Shown here: piece by piece, positions 28,281 to 36,636 of the stretch
How the letters are laid out: the number at the start of each line of letters is the position of its first letter
How positions within the stretch are numbered: position 1 is the stretch's first letter
NCBI GenBank assembly: GCA_902479075.1
Contig: CABSNK010000016.1
Location: 1-63,287, forward strand
DNA: 63,287 nucleotides
Reading direction: 5' to 3'
Source of the DNA: an uncultured Collinsella sp.
Lineage (GTDB): Bacteria > Actinomycetota > Coriobacteriia > Coriobacteriales > Coriobacteriaceae
Translations under genes and position numbers: made by a program
The notes under the pieces: model-generated
Databases searched by the model: none
What the model was told of the DNA's origin: nothing
What the model saw: the letters and a program-made list of their open reading frames with translations, nothing else

Positions 28281-29651
28281 ATGGCGTCTGCCGATCGTTC
28301 CACGTTGTTTATCAATGCGACCGTCCTGGATGGTTCGGAACATATGGAGCCGCAGCCCGATATGGCCGTGGTCGTTGAGCGTGGTCTCATCACGTGGATG
28401 GGGCCGAGTGCCGTGGCGCAGGCGCCTGCAGGTGCCGAGGTCATCGACCTGGCAGGGGCGTATCTCATGCCGGGTCTCATCAATATGCATGTGCATCTGT
28501 GCGGTTCGGGTAAGCCGGTTTCGGCGGGCGATGCGGGTGCGCTGATGAAAAAGCTCGATAATCCAGTGGGGCGCGCCATCGTGCGCCATATCCTCAAGGG
28601 CAGCGCCCAGCAGCAGCTGGCAAGCGGCGTGACCACGGTGCGCGGTGCGGGCGATCCGCTGTTTGCCGATCTTGCCGTGCGCGATGCTATCGATGCCGGC
28701 AAGTACCAAGGTCCTCGCCTGGTGGCGCCGGGAACGGGTGTCACAGTGCCGGGCGGCCATGGTGCGGGCTTGTTCGCCCAGGTGGCCAACAGTCCCGCCG
28801 AGGCAGCCGAACAGGTGTGCGACCTGTATGCGCGCGGTGCCGACGTCATTAAGCTGTTCGTGACGGGCGGCGTGTTCGATGCGACTGAGGTGGGCGAGCC
28901 GGGCGTGCTGCGCATGCCGGTCGATGTCGCCGCGGCGGCGTGCAAGGCGGCGCACGAGGTTGGCCTTCCGGTCATGGCCCATGTCGAGAGCACCGAAGGC
29001 GTGAAGGCCGCGCTTGAGGCCGGAGTTGACACGATTGAGCACGGCGCTCCGTTGACGCCCGAGATCCTGGAACTGTACCGCGGCGCCGCGGGCACGCAGC
29101 TTGAGGGGCGTGCGCCCAGCGTGACCTGCACCATCAGCCCGGCGCTGCCGTTTGTATTGCTCGACCCGGAAAAGACTCATTCGACTGACACGCAAAAGAA
29201 GAACGGCGACATCGTGTGCTCGGGCATTATCGAGAGCGCTCGTGCGGCGCTGGAAGCCGGTATCAAGGTAGGCCTGGGCACGGATTCGAGCTGTCCGTTC
29301 GTGACCCAGTACGACATGTGGCGCGAGGTGGCCTATTTTGCCAAGTACGTGGGTGTGAGCAACGCCTTCGCGCTGCATACGGCCACGCAGGTCAATGCCG
29401 AGCTGCTGGGGCTGGGCGGCGAGACCGGCACAATCGAGTGCGGTAAGGCCGCTGATATCCTGGTGACGCGCGAGAACCCGCTCGATGATCTGTGCGCTCT
29501 GCGTGAGCCGATGCACGTGATGTGTCGCGGTGATCTGGTGCGCAAGCTCAAGGTGAAGCGTATCCCCGAGGTTGATAACGAGCTCGACACGATTATGGAC
29601 ATGCCTGCCGAGGCGTTGGCCGAGGAGCTTGCCCGCGACGGCGTGGCGTAG
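28281..29651 (+). CDS. Metal-dependent amidohydrolase (imidazolonepropionase-like)
   Basis: 456-residue amidohydrolase-superfamily hydrolase. Metal ligands: H70 and H72 (NMHVHLCG), a likely carbamylated Lys or equivalent in ADVIKLFVTGG, His in VMAHVES and IEHGAPL, and Asp in VGLGTDSSC. N- and C-terminal strands form the usual composite sandwich (GTIECGKAADILVTRENPLDDL). It resembles the imidazolonepropionase-like or Xaa-Pro dipeptidase subgroup; the substrate is unknown. The start at ATG 28281 follows GGAGGAG. Confidence 0.88.
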   Translation: MASADRSTLFINATVLDGSEHMEPQPDMAVVVERGLITWMGPSAVAQAPAGAEVIDLAGAYLMPGLINMHVHLCGSGKPVSAGDAGALMKKLDNPVGRAIVRHILKGSAQQQLASGVTTVRGAGDPLFADLAVRDAIDAGKYQGPRLVAPGTGVTVPGGHGAGLFAQVANSPAEAAEQVCDLYARGADVIKLFVTGGVFDATEVGEPGVLRMPVDVAAAACKAAHEVGLPVMAHVESTEGVKAALEAGVDTIEHGAPLTPEILELYRGAAGTQLEGRAPSVTCTISPALPFVLLDPEKTHSTDTQKKNGDIVCSGIIESARAALEAGIKVGLGTDSSCPFVTQYDMWREVAYFAKYVGVSNAFALHTATQVNAELLGLGGETGTIECGKAADILVTRENPLDDLCALREPMHVMCRGDLVRKLKVKRIPEVDNELDTIMDMPAEALAEELARDGVA

Positions 29652-29684
29652 GTGTGACAAAGGGGCGGCTCCGTTGCCGCATGC

Positions 29685-29722
29685 AAAAGCCGAGGTCTCA
29701 ACACGAGGCCTCGGCTTTTTTA
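29685..29722 (+). terminator. Terminator of the amidohydrolase gene
   Basis: A 15-bp stem AAAAGCCGAGGTCTC / GAGGCCTCGGCTTTT (one wobble) followed by TT; the A run on the left could also serve the opposite strand. Confidence 0.85.
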
Positions 29723-29783
29723 TCGAACAAATACTTAGGATTTGGGACAAACAAGCCTAATTAATTTGTCCCGCGTGCGGGCG

Positions 29784-30257
29784 CTACGAGCGCGTTTCCA
29801 TCTTGGCGTGGCACTTGGGGCAGGTGACGCGGATCTTGCCCTTGCCCTTGGGGACGGACAGCATCTGGCCGCAGTTGGGGCACTTGAGGTACGCCGTGGT
29901 CTTGCGGCCCTTCCACATCTTCTTGGCCGTTCGCTTGGCGCGCTCAAAGTCTTCCTTACTGGTGCCGGTCGCGCGTGAAGTGCTGGCCGCTGCGGCCCCG
30001 CCGCCCAAGCTGGCGACGAACTTGCCCAAGCCGGGAACACTGGCGGTCGCGGCGACAAAGGCGTCGTTCTCCTTGCGACGTGCATCGATGTTTTTGGACA
30101 GGCCGCGCAGCACGCCAATCACGATGACGGCGATGGCGATCCAGCTGAGCCACTGGATGCGGGCTATCGATCCGACCATCGCGATGACGATGCCGGCAAA
30201 ACCCATCACGATGGTGAGCTCGTCAGCGCCATTGCGTCCTTTCATAAAGTCATTCAT
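29784..30257 (-). CDS. Small membrane protein with C-terminal zinc ribbon
   Basis: 157 residues starting at MNDFMKGRNG. Two adjacent hydrophobic segments (ELTIVMGFAGIVIAMVGSI and WLSWIAIAVIVIGVLRGL) are followed by a linker and a cytoplasmic zinc ribbon (LKCPNCGQMLSVPKGKGKIRVTCPKCHAKM). Probably a conserved Actinobacteria/Firmicutes protein of unknown function. A weak AAAGG site precedes the ATG. Confidence 0.75.
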   Translation of the reverse strand: MNDFMKGRNGADELTIVMGFAGIVIAMVGSIARIQWLSWIAIAVIVIGVLRGLSKNIDARRKENDAFVAATASVPGLGKFVASLGGGAAAASTSRATGTSKEDFERAKRTAKKMWKGRKTTAYLKCPNCGQMLSVPKGKGKIRVTCPKCHAKMETRS

Positions 30258-30307
30258 GCAAATTGCCTTTCGTTCGATATGCTGCACGCCTTTATACCCG
30301 ATTTAGA

Positions 30308-30400
30308 GCAAGGGGGACAGGTTAATCTGCACCAAGGTGGTGCAAACATTCCTGTCCCCGGAACACCAAGACGGTGCAAAGTAGTCTGTCCCCAATGCCC
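30308..30400. repeat. Family E element, copy 1 (compound)
   Basis: Left segment GGGGGACAGGTTAATCTGC-ACCAA, a middle GGTGCAAACATTCCTGTCCCC, and right GGTGCAAAGTAGTCTGTCCCC form nested inverted repeats. It abuts the csoR stop at 30404. Confidence 0.75.
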
Positions 30401-30403
30401 CAA

Positions 30404-30676
30404 TTACTTGGAGAGCTTGTCGACGACGCGTTCGATCTCGGCGAGCTTGGCGGCTTTGAGGTCTTCGTCGCCCGATTCGATTGCCGAAGTCACGCAGCCC
30501 TCGATATGCGCCTTGAGCACGTCGGCGTTAATGCGCGCGAGGAGCGCCTGTGTGGCCATGAGCTGCGTGGAGATATCGACGCAATAACGGTCCTCATCGA
30601 CCATCCGCAAGATGCCGTCGATCTGGCCGCGTGCCGTCTTGAGCATGCGGGTCACCGATTTGTGGTCTGCCATCAT
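30404..30676 (-). CDS. csoR: Copper-sensing repressor CsoR family
   Basis: 90-residue all-helical metal-sensing repressor. The Cu(I) ligand set Cys-His-Cys is present with family spacing: C32 (YCVDISTQ), H57 and C61 (AHIEGCV). When Cu(I) binds, CsoR leaves its operator and copper efflux genes are read. It is the last gene of copA-copZ-csoR on the minus strand, and a GGGGGT-type palindrome lies in front of copA. The ATG has GAGGA upstream. Confidence 0.92.
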   Translation of the reverse strand: MMADHKSVTRMLKTARGQIDGILRMVDEDRYCVDISTQLMATQALLARINADVLKAHIEGCVTSAIESGDEDLKAAKLAEIERVVDKLSK

Positions 30677-30718
30677 GGCGGGTCCTCGTTTCTGGTCGAT
30701 CTTCCGGATGCCCCCGTC

Positions 30719-30785
30719 AGTTGCGGTGAAATAGTTCTTGTTTGCAGGCTTGAAGCGCTAAAACAGGAACTATTTCACCGCAACT
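30719..30785. repeat. Family B palindromic element, copy 2
   Basis: Perfect 19-bp arms AGTTGCGGTGAAATAGTTC / GAACTATTTCACCGCAACT, extended by TTGTTT / AAACAG with one mismatch. Placed between csoR and copZ inside the operon, so it is transcribed. Confidence 0.9.
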
Positions 30786-30811
30786 TCTGAGGATTGAGTA
30801 GGCAGCGTCTG

Positions 30812-31033
30812 CTACGCGGCGGTCACGGACAGGGCGTGGAACTTCTCGCCTGCGGCCTCGACGGCGGCGGCGAGCTGCTCGGCGGTCACGGTGTCGGCGC
30901 ACTCCACCTGGACGGTCTGGGTCTCGTGATCGGCGTCGGCGTCGGTCACGCCGGTCACGTTGAGCAGTGCCGTTTCGACGGTGGCGTCGCAGTGGCCGCA
31001 CATAAGGCCGGAAGTCTTGATTGTGTATCGCAT
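30812..31033 (-). CDS. copZ: CopZ-like copper chaperone (HMA domain)
   Basis: 73 residues with one heavy-metal-associated fold. The Cu(I) site is C12-G-H-C15 in TSGLMCGHCDATVE. The methionine is shifted by one residue compared with the usual GMTCxxC. It would hand Cu(I) to CopA for export. The start at MRYTIKTSG has AGAGGAA upstream; longer in-frame starts read through the hairpin at 31059. Confidence 0.88.
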   Translation of the reverse strand: MRYTIKTSGLMCGHCDATVETALLNVTGVTDADADHETQTVQVECADTVTAEQLAAAVEAAGEKFHALSVTAA

Positions 31034-31058
31034 GGATATTCCTCTCTGTTGTGTCGAC

Positions 31059-31152
31059 TTTTCCAGGCACCCGACCTTGACCTTCAAGCCGTCGCTCGCG
31101 TACCAAAGTACGCGTCGCTCCTCTTTCAGGTCAATCCCGGGCACCTGGAAAA
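31059..31152 (-). repeat. Long imperfect hairpin between copA and copZ
   Basis: TTTTCCAGG-C-CCCG-TTGACCT on the left pairs with AGGTCAA-CGGG-CCTGGAAAA on the right (a few mismatches) around a second small hairpin GCGTAC-CAAA-GTACGC. It would form in the operon mRNA and could tune copZ-csoR expression or mRNA stability. Confidence 0.65.
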
Positions 31153-31180
31153 CCCGTTCTAAATGGACTTAATGGTGAGC

Positions 31181-33523
31181 CTATTTTGCCACTTTGGGCT
31201 TAAAGGTTCGCAGGCGCAGAGCATTGCTTACGACGCACACGCTCGACAGGCTCATGGCCGCGGCGCCGAACATCGGCGAGAGCTGCCATCCGGTGAGCGG
31301 GAAGAACACGCCCGCCGCCAGCGGAATGCCGATGCCGTTGTAGAACAGCGCCCAGAACAGGTCCTGCTTGATGTTGCGGATCGTGGCGCGCGAAAGCTCG
31401 ATGGCGCGGGCGACGTCCATGAGGTCACTGCGCATGAGTACCACGTCGGCGCCCTCCTTGGCGATGTCGGCGCCGGTGCCGATAGCAAGGCCTACGTCGG
31501 CGCGCGCCAAGGCGGGGGAGTCGTTGATGCCGTCGCCCACCATTGCGACCTTGCCGCCCGCAGCCTGCAGTTCGCGCACGTGGCGTTCCTTGTCGGCGGG
31601 CAGGACGTCGGCGATAACCTGTTCGCTGCTCAGTTCCACGCGACGGGCGATGGCCTCGGCCGTCACGCGGTTGTCGCCGGTGAGCATGCGCACATCGACG
31701 CCGAGCTTTCGCAGTGCGGCAATGGCAGCAGCGCTCGTCTCTTTGACCTCGTCAGCCACGGCGATGGTGCCGACAAGCTCGCCGTTCTTGGCAAAGAACA
31801 GCGGCGTTTTGCCTTCGGCGGCAAATTGCTCGGCAAGGCCCGTGGGCACGGCAGCGCCCAACTCGTTCATCAGACGCACGTTGCCGGCTGCGATGACATT
31901 CTGCCCCTCGCGTGCCGTAACGCCTCGCCCGGGCACGGCGGCAAAGTCCTCGACCATGCGTGCCACGATTCCGCGCGCCTCGCACTCGGCCATAATCGCC
32001 TCGGCCAGCGGGTGCTCGCTTGAGCGCTCCAGCGCAGCGGCCAGCTTGAGCAGCGCCTTTTCGCTCATGGCGGGCGAGCCGTCGGCGCGCGTGGCCACCA
32101 CGATATCGGTCACGGCAGGCTTGCCGCGGGTGACCGTGCCCGTCTTATCGAGCACCACGGTTCCCACGCTGCGCAGGTTCTCCAGCGCCTCGGCGCTCTT
32201 AAACAGAATGCCCATTTCGGCGCCCTTGCCGGTGCCGACCATAATAGCGACGGGCGTGGCCAGGCCCAGCGCACACGGGCAGCTGATCACCAACACGGCG
32301 ACGGCGGAGGTAAGCGCTTCGTTGATGCTTCCGGTCAGCGCCATCCACGCCACAAAAGTTACGGCAGAGATTACAAACACCACGGGCACGAACACACCGG
32401 CGACCTTGTCGGCCAAGCGGGCGATAGGCGCCTTGGTGGCATTGGCGTCCTCGACGAGCTGGATGATCTTGGCAAGCGACGTGTCGGCGCCCACGCGTGT
32501 GGCGCGGAAGGTAAACGAGCCGGTGCGGTTGACGGTGGCGGCGTTGACGGTATCGCTGACGGTTTTCTCCACGGGGATGGACTCGCCGGTGAGCGCGCTC
32601 TCGTCTACGGCGGAGGCGCCCTCGAGCACCACGCCGTCGACGGGGATGGACTCGCCGGGGCGCACGCGCAGGACCTGGCCGGGAAGGATGGCGTCGACGT
32701 CGACGGTGGTTTCGGTGCCGTCATCGGCAACGACGGTCGCGGTCTTGGGTGCTAGGTCGATGAGCGCCTCGATAGCGCCGCCGGTCTTGGACTTGCTGCG
32801 CGTCTCGAGGTATTTGCCCACGGTGACGAGCGACAGGATCGTGCCCGCGCTCTCAAAATACAGATTGTCCATGCCCGTCATCATGGCCTCGTGCACCTGA
32901 CCTGTGGCCAGCTGGTCGGCCATGATAAACATGGCATAGAGCGACCAGGCAATCGACGCGGTGGCACCGACGGCGATGAGGGCGTCCATGGTGGGCGCGC
33001 CGTGCACGAGCGATTTAAACCCGTTGATAAAGTACGCGTCGTTGACATAGACGATGGGGATGAGCAGGACAAGCTCGGTGAGGGCGAGCGTCATGCTGTG
33101 GATGTGGTCGGTGAAGATGCCGGGCAGCGGCCAGCCGAGCATGTGTCCCATGCCTATATAGAACAGCGGGATGAGAAAGATGATTGAGATGATGAGACGG
33201 GTGCGCATGGCGGAGGCGGTGGCCTCCAGCTTTTTGGTCGGCGACTCCATATGGGCGGCGCCGGACCTGGCTTGCGCGTTGCCACTTGAGTTGGCGGCAT
33301 CGGTGCCCGTGCCGACAGGCGAGGCCGAATAACCCGCGCGATCGACGGCGATGCAGATGTCATCGGGGCTGACCTGCGCGGGGTCGTAGTCGACCAGCAT
33401 GGAGCCGGCGAGCAGGTTGACCGCGACGCTTTGGACGCCGTCGAGCTTGTTCACGGCACGGTCCACATGTGCCTGGCAGGCGGCGCACGTCATGCCGCCC
33501 ACGTCGAACTTTTCTTGAGCCAT
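31181..33523 (-). CDS. copA: Cu(I)-exporting P-type ATPase CopA
   Basis: 780-residue P1B-type ATPase that pumps Cu(I) out of the cytoplasm. In order: one N-terminal metal-binding domain with C13-A-A-C16, a linker, eight membrane helices with the CPC motif (VISCPCALGLATP), actuator TGES, phosphorylation DKTGTVTRG, SEHPLAEA, GDGINDSPA, and helix 7-8 Cu ligands in LFYNGIGIP and MSLSSVCVVSNALRL. GAAAGGAG precedes the ATG. First gene of copA-copZ-csoR. Confidence 0.97.
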   Translation of the reverse strand: MAQEKFDVGGMTCAACQAHVDRAVNKLDGVQSVAVNLLAGSMLVDYDPAQVSPDDICIAVDRAGYSASPVGTGTDAANSSGNAQARSGAAHMESPTKKLEATASAMRTRLIISIIFLIPLFYIGMGHMLGWPLPGIFTDHIHSMTLALTELVLLIPIVYVNDAYFINGFKSLVHGAPTMDALIAVGATASIAWSLYAMFIMADQLATGQVHEAMMTGMDNLYFESAGTILSLVTVGKYLETRSKSKTGGAIEALIDLAPKTATVVADDGTETTVDVDAILPGQVLRVRPGESIPVDGVVLEGASAVDESALTGESIPVEKTVSDTVNAATVNRTGSFTFRATRVGADTSLAKIIQLVEDANATKAPIARLADKVAGVFVPVVFVISAVTFVAWMALTGSINEALTSAVAVLVISCPCALGLATPVAIMVGTGKGAEMGILFKSAEALENLRSVGTVVLDKTGTVTRGKPAVTDIVVATRADGSPAMSEKALLKLAAALERSSEHPLAEAIMAECEARGIVARMVEDFAAVPGRGVTAREGQNVIAAGNVRLMNELGAAVPTGLAEQFAAEGKTPLFFAKNGELVGTIAVADEVKETSAAAIAALRKLGVDVRMLTGDNRVTAEAIARRVELSSEQVIADVLPADKERHVRELQAAGGKVAMVGDGINDSPALARADVGLAIGTGADIAKEGADVVLMRSDLMDVARAIELSRATIRNIKQDLFWALFYNGIGIPLAAGVFFPLTGWQLSPMFGAAAMSLSSVCVVSNALRLRTFKPKVAK

Positions 33524-33570
33524 GGCTTCTCCTTTCTGTAGCTCGGTGTTTGAATTGTTAACCTGCTGAT

Positions 33571-33601
33571 ACTATACACCCATACCCCCTGGGGGTGTCT
33601 A
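33571..33601 (-). promoter_or_regulatory. copA promoter with a CsoR/CueR-type palindrome
   Basis: On the minus strand: TAGACA, 19-base spacer, TATAGT. The spacer is CCCCCAGGGGG followed by TATGGGTG, a GC-box palindrome like known CsoR operators. The 19-base spacer is also typical of MerR-type promoters, but a csoR is encoded in the operon, so CsoR is favoured. Confidence 0.65.
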
Positions 33602-33673
33602 ATGAGGAGAAAAAATGTATGACATTCCATTGCAGATGAGGGTGGCCGCTCAATCGTTGGCAGTCCCTGTCAG

Positions 33674-33734
33674 ACATCTCAATCTGTAACATCTAGCAGG
33701 GAAAATGACCTATAAATGTTACAGATTGAGATGT
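33674..33734. repeat. Family C element, single unit
   Basis: Perfect 19-bp arms ACATCTCAATCTGTAACAT / ATGTTACAGATTGAGATGT, left TCTC at 33677 and right TGTT at 33717: the same 40-bp arm spacing as in the arrays. It lies in the 493-bp gene-free stretch between copA and the helicase gene, where a TATACT -10-like motif (33812) is the only other signal. Confidence 0.9.
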
Positions 33735-34016
33735 TGCTCGGTGGGGGAGTCTCTGCTCGGTCCCGACCGCCCTGTCATCTGTGGTTTACGTGGGGGCATA
33801 CGGAGTACGGGTATACTAACCGGCGGCGAATCTGCTCCATCGCTTAGGGCCGCTGCGTCTGGACGGCGCGTGATATGGCTGCCAAAGCGATCGCCAGCGT
33901 GCTGAGCAACGTCCTCTCTGTGCGCACCTGTTTTTGTATGTATTAGCGCACTACCAAGCACGCTCGCGCGGCCGCATGCCGTGCCCATAACGCGTGCAGA
34001 TAAGGAACAACAACAT

Positions 34017-36272
34017 ATGCGTAATTCTGTATCCGACGTCACGGACGCCGAGATTCTGGACGAGACCCGCGAGGCCATGGCTCAGGCTGCCTTCGATGCG
34101 GCCGACGAGGCCAACGCTGCCGAGGTCGTCGAGTCCGCCACCGAGAGCCTGCCCGCCTTTGACGAGCTGGGCCTTTCCGACGAGATGCTTCGTGCTATCG
34201 AGAACCTGGGCTACACGGCGCCGACGCCCGTGCAGGCCGGCTCGATCCCCGTGGTGCTCGAGGGCCGCGACCTGCTGGCCGCCGCCCAGACCGGCACCGG
34301 CAAGACGGCTGCCTTCTTGCTGCCGACCATGAACAACCTGGAGCACATCGCTCCGCCCAAGCCCGTGCGCGAGCGCGGCGGCCGCAACCGTCGTCGCGGC
34401 GCCAAAAAGCCCGAGGGCAACGGTCGCGGTCCCGTGATGCTCGTCATCACCCCCACGCGCGAGCTTGCCCAACAGATCGATGAGGTCGCCGGCAAGATTG
34501 CCGACGTTACCGGGCATGTCGCCGTGACCGTCGTGGGCGGCGTGAGCTACAAGCCGCAGACCGCGGCGCTCAAGTACGGCTGCGACATCCTGGTCGCCAC
34601 GCCGGGCCGTTTGGTCGACCTGATCGAGCAGGGCGCCTGCCACCTGAACGAGGTCAAGGTGCTGGTGCTGGACGAGGCCGACCGCATGCTCGACATGGGC
34701 TTTTTGCCCGCCGTCCGCCGTATTGTGCGCGAGACGCCGGCCGAGCGTCAGACGCTGCTGTTCTCGGCCACGCTCGACGAGGAGGCCGTGGGCGAGATCA
34801 CCGACCTGGTGAGCGACCCGGCCCGCGTGGAGATCGCGCCCGCCACGTCGACCGCCGACACCGTCGACCAGTTTGTGTTCCCGGTGTCTATCGAGGCCAA
34901 GAACAACCTGCTGCCCGAGTTCCTCAAGAAGGAGGGCCCGGAGCGCACTATCGTCTTTATGCGCACCAAGCACCGCGCCGACAGCTGCTGCCGTCGTCTG
35001 GAGCGTAAGGGCATCAAGGCCGCCGCGATTCACGGCAACCGCAGCCAGGCCCAGCGCGAGCGCGCGCTTTCGGCCTTCCGCGACGGCACCGTCGACGTGC
35101 TGGTGGCGACCGACGTGCTCGCCCGCGGCATCGACATCAGCGACGTGCGCTACGTCGTGAACTTTGACGTGCCGGCCGAGCCGACCGACTACATCCACCG
35201 TATTGGCCGCACGGGCCGTGCCGGCGAGCTGGGCTGGGCCATCACGTTTGTGACTGAGCAGGATGTCGATGAGTTCTACGAGATCGAGAAGCTCATGGAC
35301 AAGACGGCCGACATCTACGAGGCCGGCGACCTGCATGTGGGTCCCAACCCGCCCGCGGTTGATCCCGAGCGCGACCCTGCGGCCTTTAAGGTGAAGAAGA
35401 AGACCAAGCGCGGCAAGTCCAAGAGCAAGAAGAAGCTTGAGCAGGCACGTCGCGACGGCAAGCGCAACGGCGATGACTACGGCGATGTGGCCGGTCGTTC
35501 CAACCGCGGTCGCGATGAGCGTCGCGGCGACGGCGAGCGTCCGAGCCGTCCCAAGCGCGGCGGCAAGACCCGCGTGCGCGAGGGTGTTCAGGCACGCGTG
35601 GACGAGGCCGTTGAGAGCGTGGCCCGCGAGGTGGCTGCCGAGGAGCGCGGCGGTGCTGCTGCCGTCGAGCAGACCCCGCGCGGCAACCGTGCCGAGCGTC
35701 GCGCCAAGCAGTTCCAGGGCGAGGCACACCGCCGTCGCCGCGAGGACGAGGACCGCGGTGGTCGTCGCCGTGTTGAGCGCGAGGACGAGGGCCGTGGCTC
35801 GCATGGCGGCAAGCGCGGCTCGGGCGACCGTCGTCGCTCCGGTCGTAATGACGAGCGCGGCGGTCGTGATGAGCGCCGTGGCGGCGAGGGTCGTGGTTCG
35901 CGTGACGAGCGTGGTACCCGCGGCGGCAAGCGCTTTGACGAGCGCGGAGGCCGCGAGGGCGGCCGCGGCGCTGAGCGTCGTGAAGGCGCCCGCGGCAACG
36001 GTGGCCGCGGCAGCGCTGGTCGCTCGGGTGAGTCGCGCGGTCGTCGCGACCCGCGTGCCAGCCGCGATCGTCGCGATGACTGGCGCAACTACGATGACAC
36101 CCGCGAGGAGCGCCGTGGCGGCTATCGCGGTGGGCGTGGCGGCAACCAGGCTGGCTCCCGTGGCGGTCGTGCCGGCGGTCGCGATAACCGTGGCAGCTAT
36201 GGTAACAATCGTGGCGGCAAGCGCGGCGGCAGCTCCCGTCGTCCCGGCGACGGCGGCGGCAAGCGCAAGTAA
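34017..36272 (+). CDS. DEAD-box RNA helicase with long Arg/Gly-rich tail
   Basis: 751-residue ATP-dependent RNA helicase of the CsdA/DeaD/RhlE group. Walker A AQTGTGKT at 90-97, PTRELAQQ, DEADRMLD, SATLD, and the C-terminal helicase motifs DVLARGIDISDV and HRIGRTGRAG. After about residue 460 come some 290 residues of low-complexity Arg/Gly/Asp/Glu repeats (RGG-like), expected to bind RNA and possibly drive condensates. Start at MRNSVSDV behind AAGGAA. A roughly 200-base leader precedes it. Confidence 0.94.
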   Translation: MRNSVSDVTDAEILDETREAMAQAAFDAADEANAAEVVESATESLPAFDELGLSDEMLRAIENLGYTAPTPVQAGSIPVVLEGRDLLAAAQTGTGKTAAFLLPTMNNLEHIAPPKPVRERGGRNRRRGAKKPEGNGRGPVMLVITPTRELAQQIDEVAGKIADVTGHVAVTVVGGVSYKPQTAALKYGCDILVATPGRLVDLIEQGACHLNEVKVLVLDEADRMLDMGFLPAVRRIVRETPAERQTLLFSATLDEEAVGEITDLVSDPARVEIAPATSTADTVDQFVFPVSIEAKNNLLPEFLKKEGPERTIVFMRTKHRADSCCRRLERKGIKAAAIHGNRSQAQRERALSAFRDGTVDVLVATDVLARGIDISDVRYVVNFDVPAEPTDYIHRIGRTGRAGELGWAITFVTEQDVDEFYEIEKLMDKTADIYEAGDLHVGPNPPAVDPERDPAAFKVKKKTKRGKSKSKKKLEQARRDGKRNGDDYGDVAGRSNRGRDERRGDGERPSRPKRGGKTRVREGVQARVDEAVESVAREVAAEERGGAAAVEQTPRGNRAERRAKQFQGEAHRRRREDEDRGGRRRVEREDEGRGSHGGKRGSGDRRRSGRNDERGGRDERRGGEGRGSRDERGTRGGKRFDERGGREGGRGAERREGARGNGGRGSAGRSGESRGRRDPRASRDRRDDWRNYDDTREERRGGYRGGRGGNQAGSRGGRAGGRDNRGSYGNNRGGKRGGSSRRPGDGGGKRK

Positions 36273-36305
36273 CATACGCGTCGCGCGGTAAGGCGAGATG
36301 AATTT

Positions 36306-36339
36306 GGGCCCCGAGCAGACTATGCTCGGAGCCCTTTTT
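36306..36339 (+). terminator. Terminator of the DEAD-box helicase gene
   Basis: GGGCCCCGAGCA / TGCTCGGAGCCC stem with one mismatch, followed by TTTTT. A family E element starts at its end. Confidence 0.75.
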
Positions 36340-36481
36340 GGTGCAAGGGGGACAGGTTAATCTGCACCAACGTCTTGAAGTTGCGGTGGAATACGGACTG
36401 TTTTGACCTTTTGAGCGGCTTTTCAGTCCCTATTTCACCGCAACTCATGATTGGTGCAAAGTAACCTGACCCCAATGCACC
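36340..36481. repeat. Family E element, copy 2, carrying a family B element inside
   Basis: Outer arms 36340-36370 and 36451-36481 pair over 31 bases with four mismatches (GGGGACAGGTTAATCTGC against GTAACCTGACCCC). The interior holds a full family B palindrome (36379-36445). Confidence 0.85.
36379..36445. repeat. Family B palindromic element, copy 3 (nested in family E)
   Basis: Arms AGTTGCGGTGGAATACGGACTG and CAGTCCCTATTTCACC-GCAACT pair with two or three mismatches; centre TTTTGACCTTTTGAGCGGCTTTT. Confidence 0.85.
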
Positions 36482-36489
36482 AGAGCGAG

Positions 36490-36536
36490 GAGTGTCCCTG
36501 GGTGCCGGCAGAAAAGGAACGTCCCTAAGTGCCGCA
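36490..36536. repeat. Family G half element
   Basis: GTCCCTGGGTGCCGGCAG followed by AAAAGGAACGTCCCTAAGTG. Related to the full palindrome at 41753. Confidence 0.6.
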
Positions 36537-36537
36537 T

Positions 36538-36574
36538 AAATACCGTTTATCGGAGAAAAAATACCGTTCGCCGG
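36538..36574 (+). promoter_or_regulatory. Two 16-bp direct repeats upstream of the sugar operon promoter
   Basis: AAATACCGTTTATCGG at 36538 and AAATACCGTTCGCCGG at 36559, 21 bp (two helical turns) apart and 10 bp before a candidate -35 box. Candidate regulator binding site. Confidence 0.5.
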
Positions 36575-36583
36575 TCATAATGA

Positions 36584-36611
36584 TTGTTCCGGCTTTGGGC
36601 TTGTCTACAAT
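36584..36611 (+). promoter_or_regulatory. Candidate promoter of the alpha-glucoside PTS operon
   Basis: TTGTTC, 16-base spacer, TACAAT, 120-140 bases before the EIIA gene, leaving room for an antitermination leader. Confidence 0.4.
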
Positions 36612-36636
36612 AACCTCAGTGAAAAGAAATGCGGAA

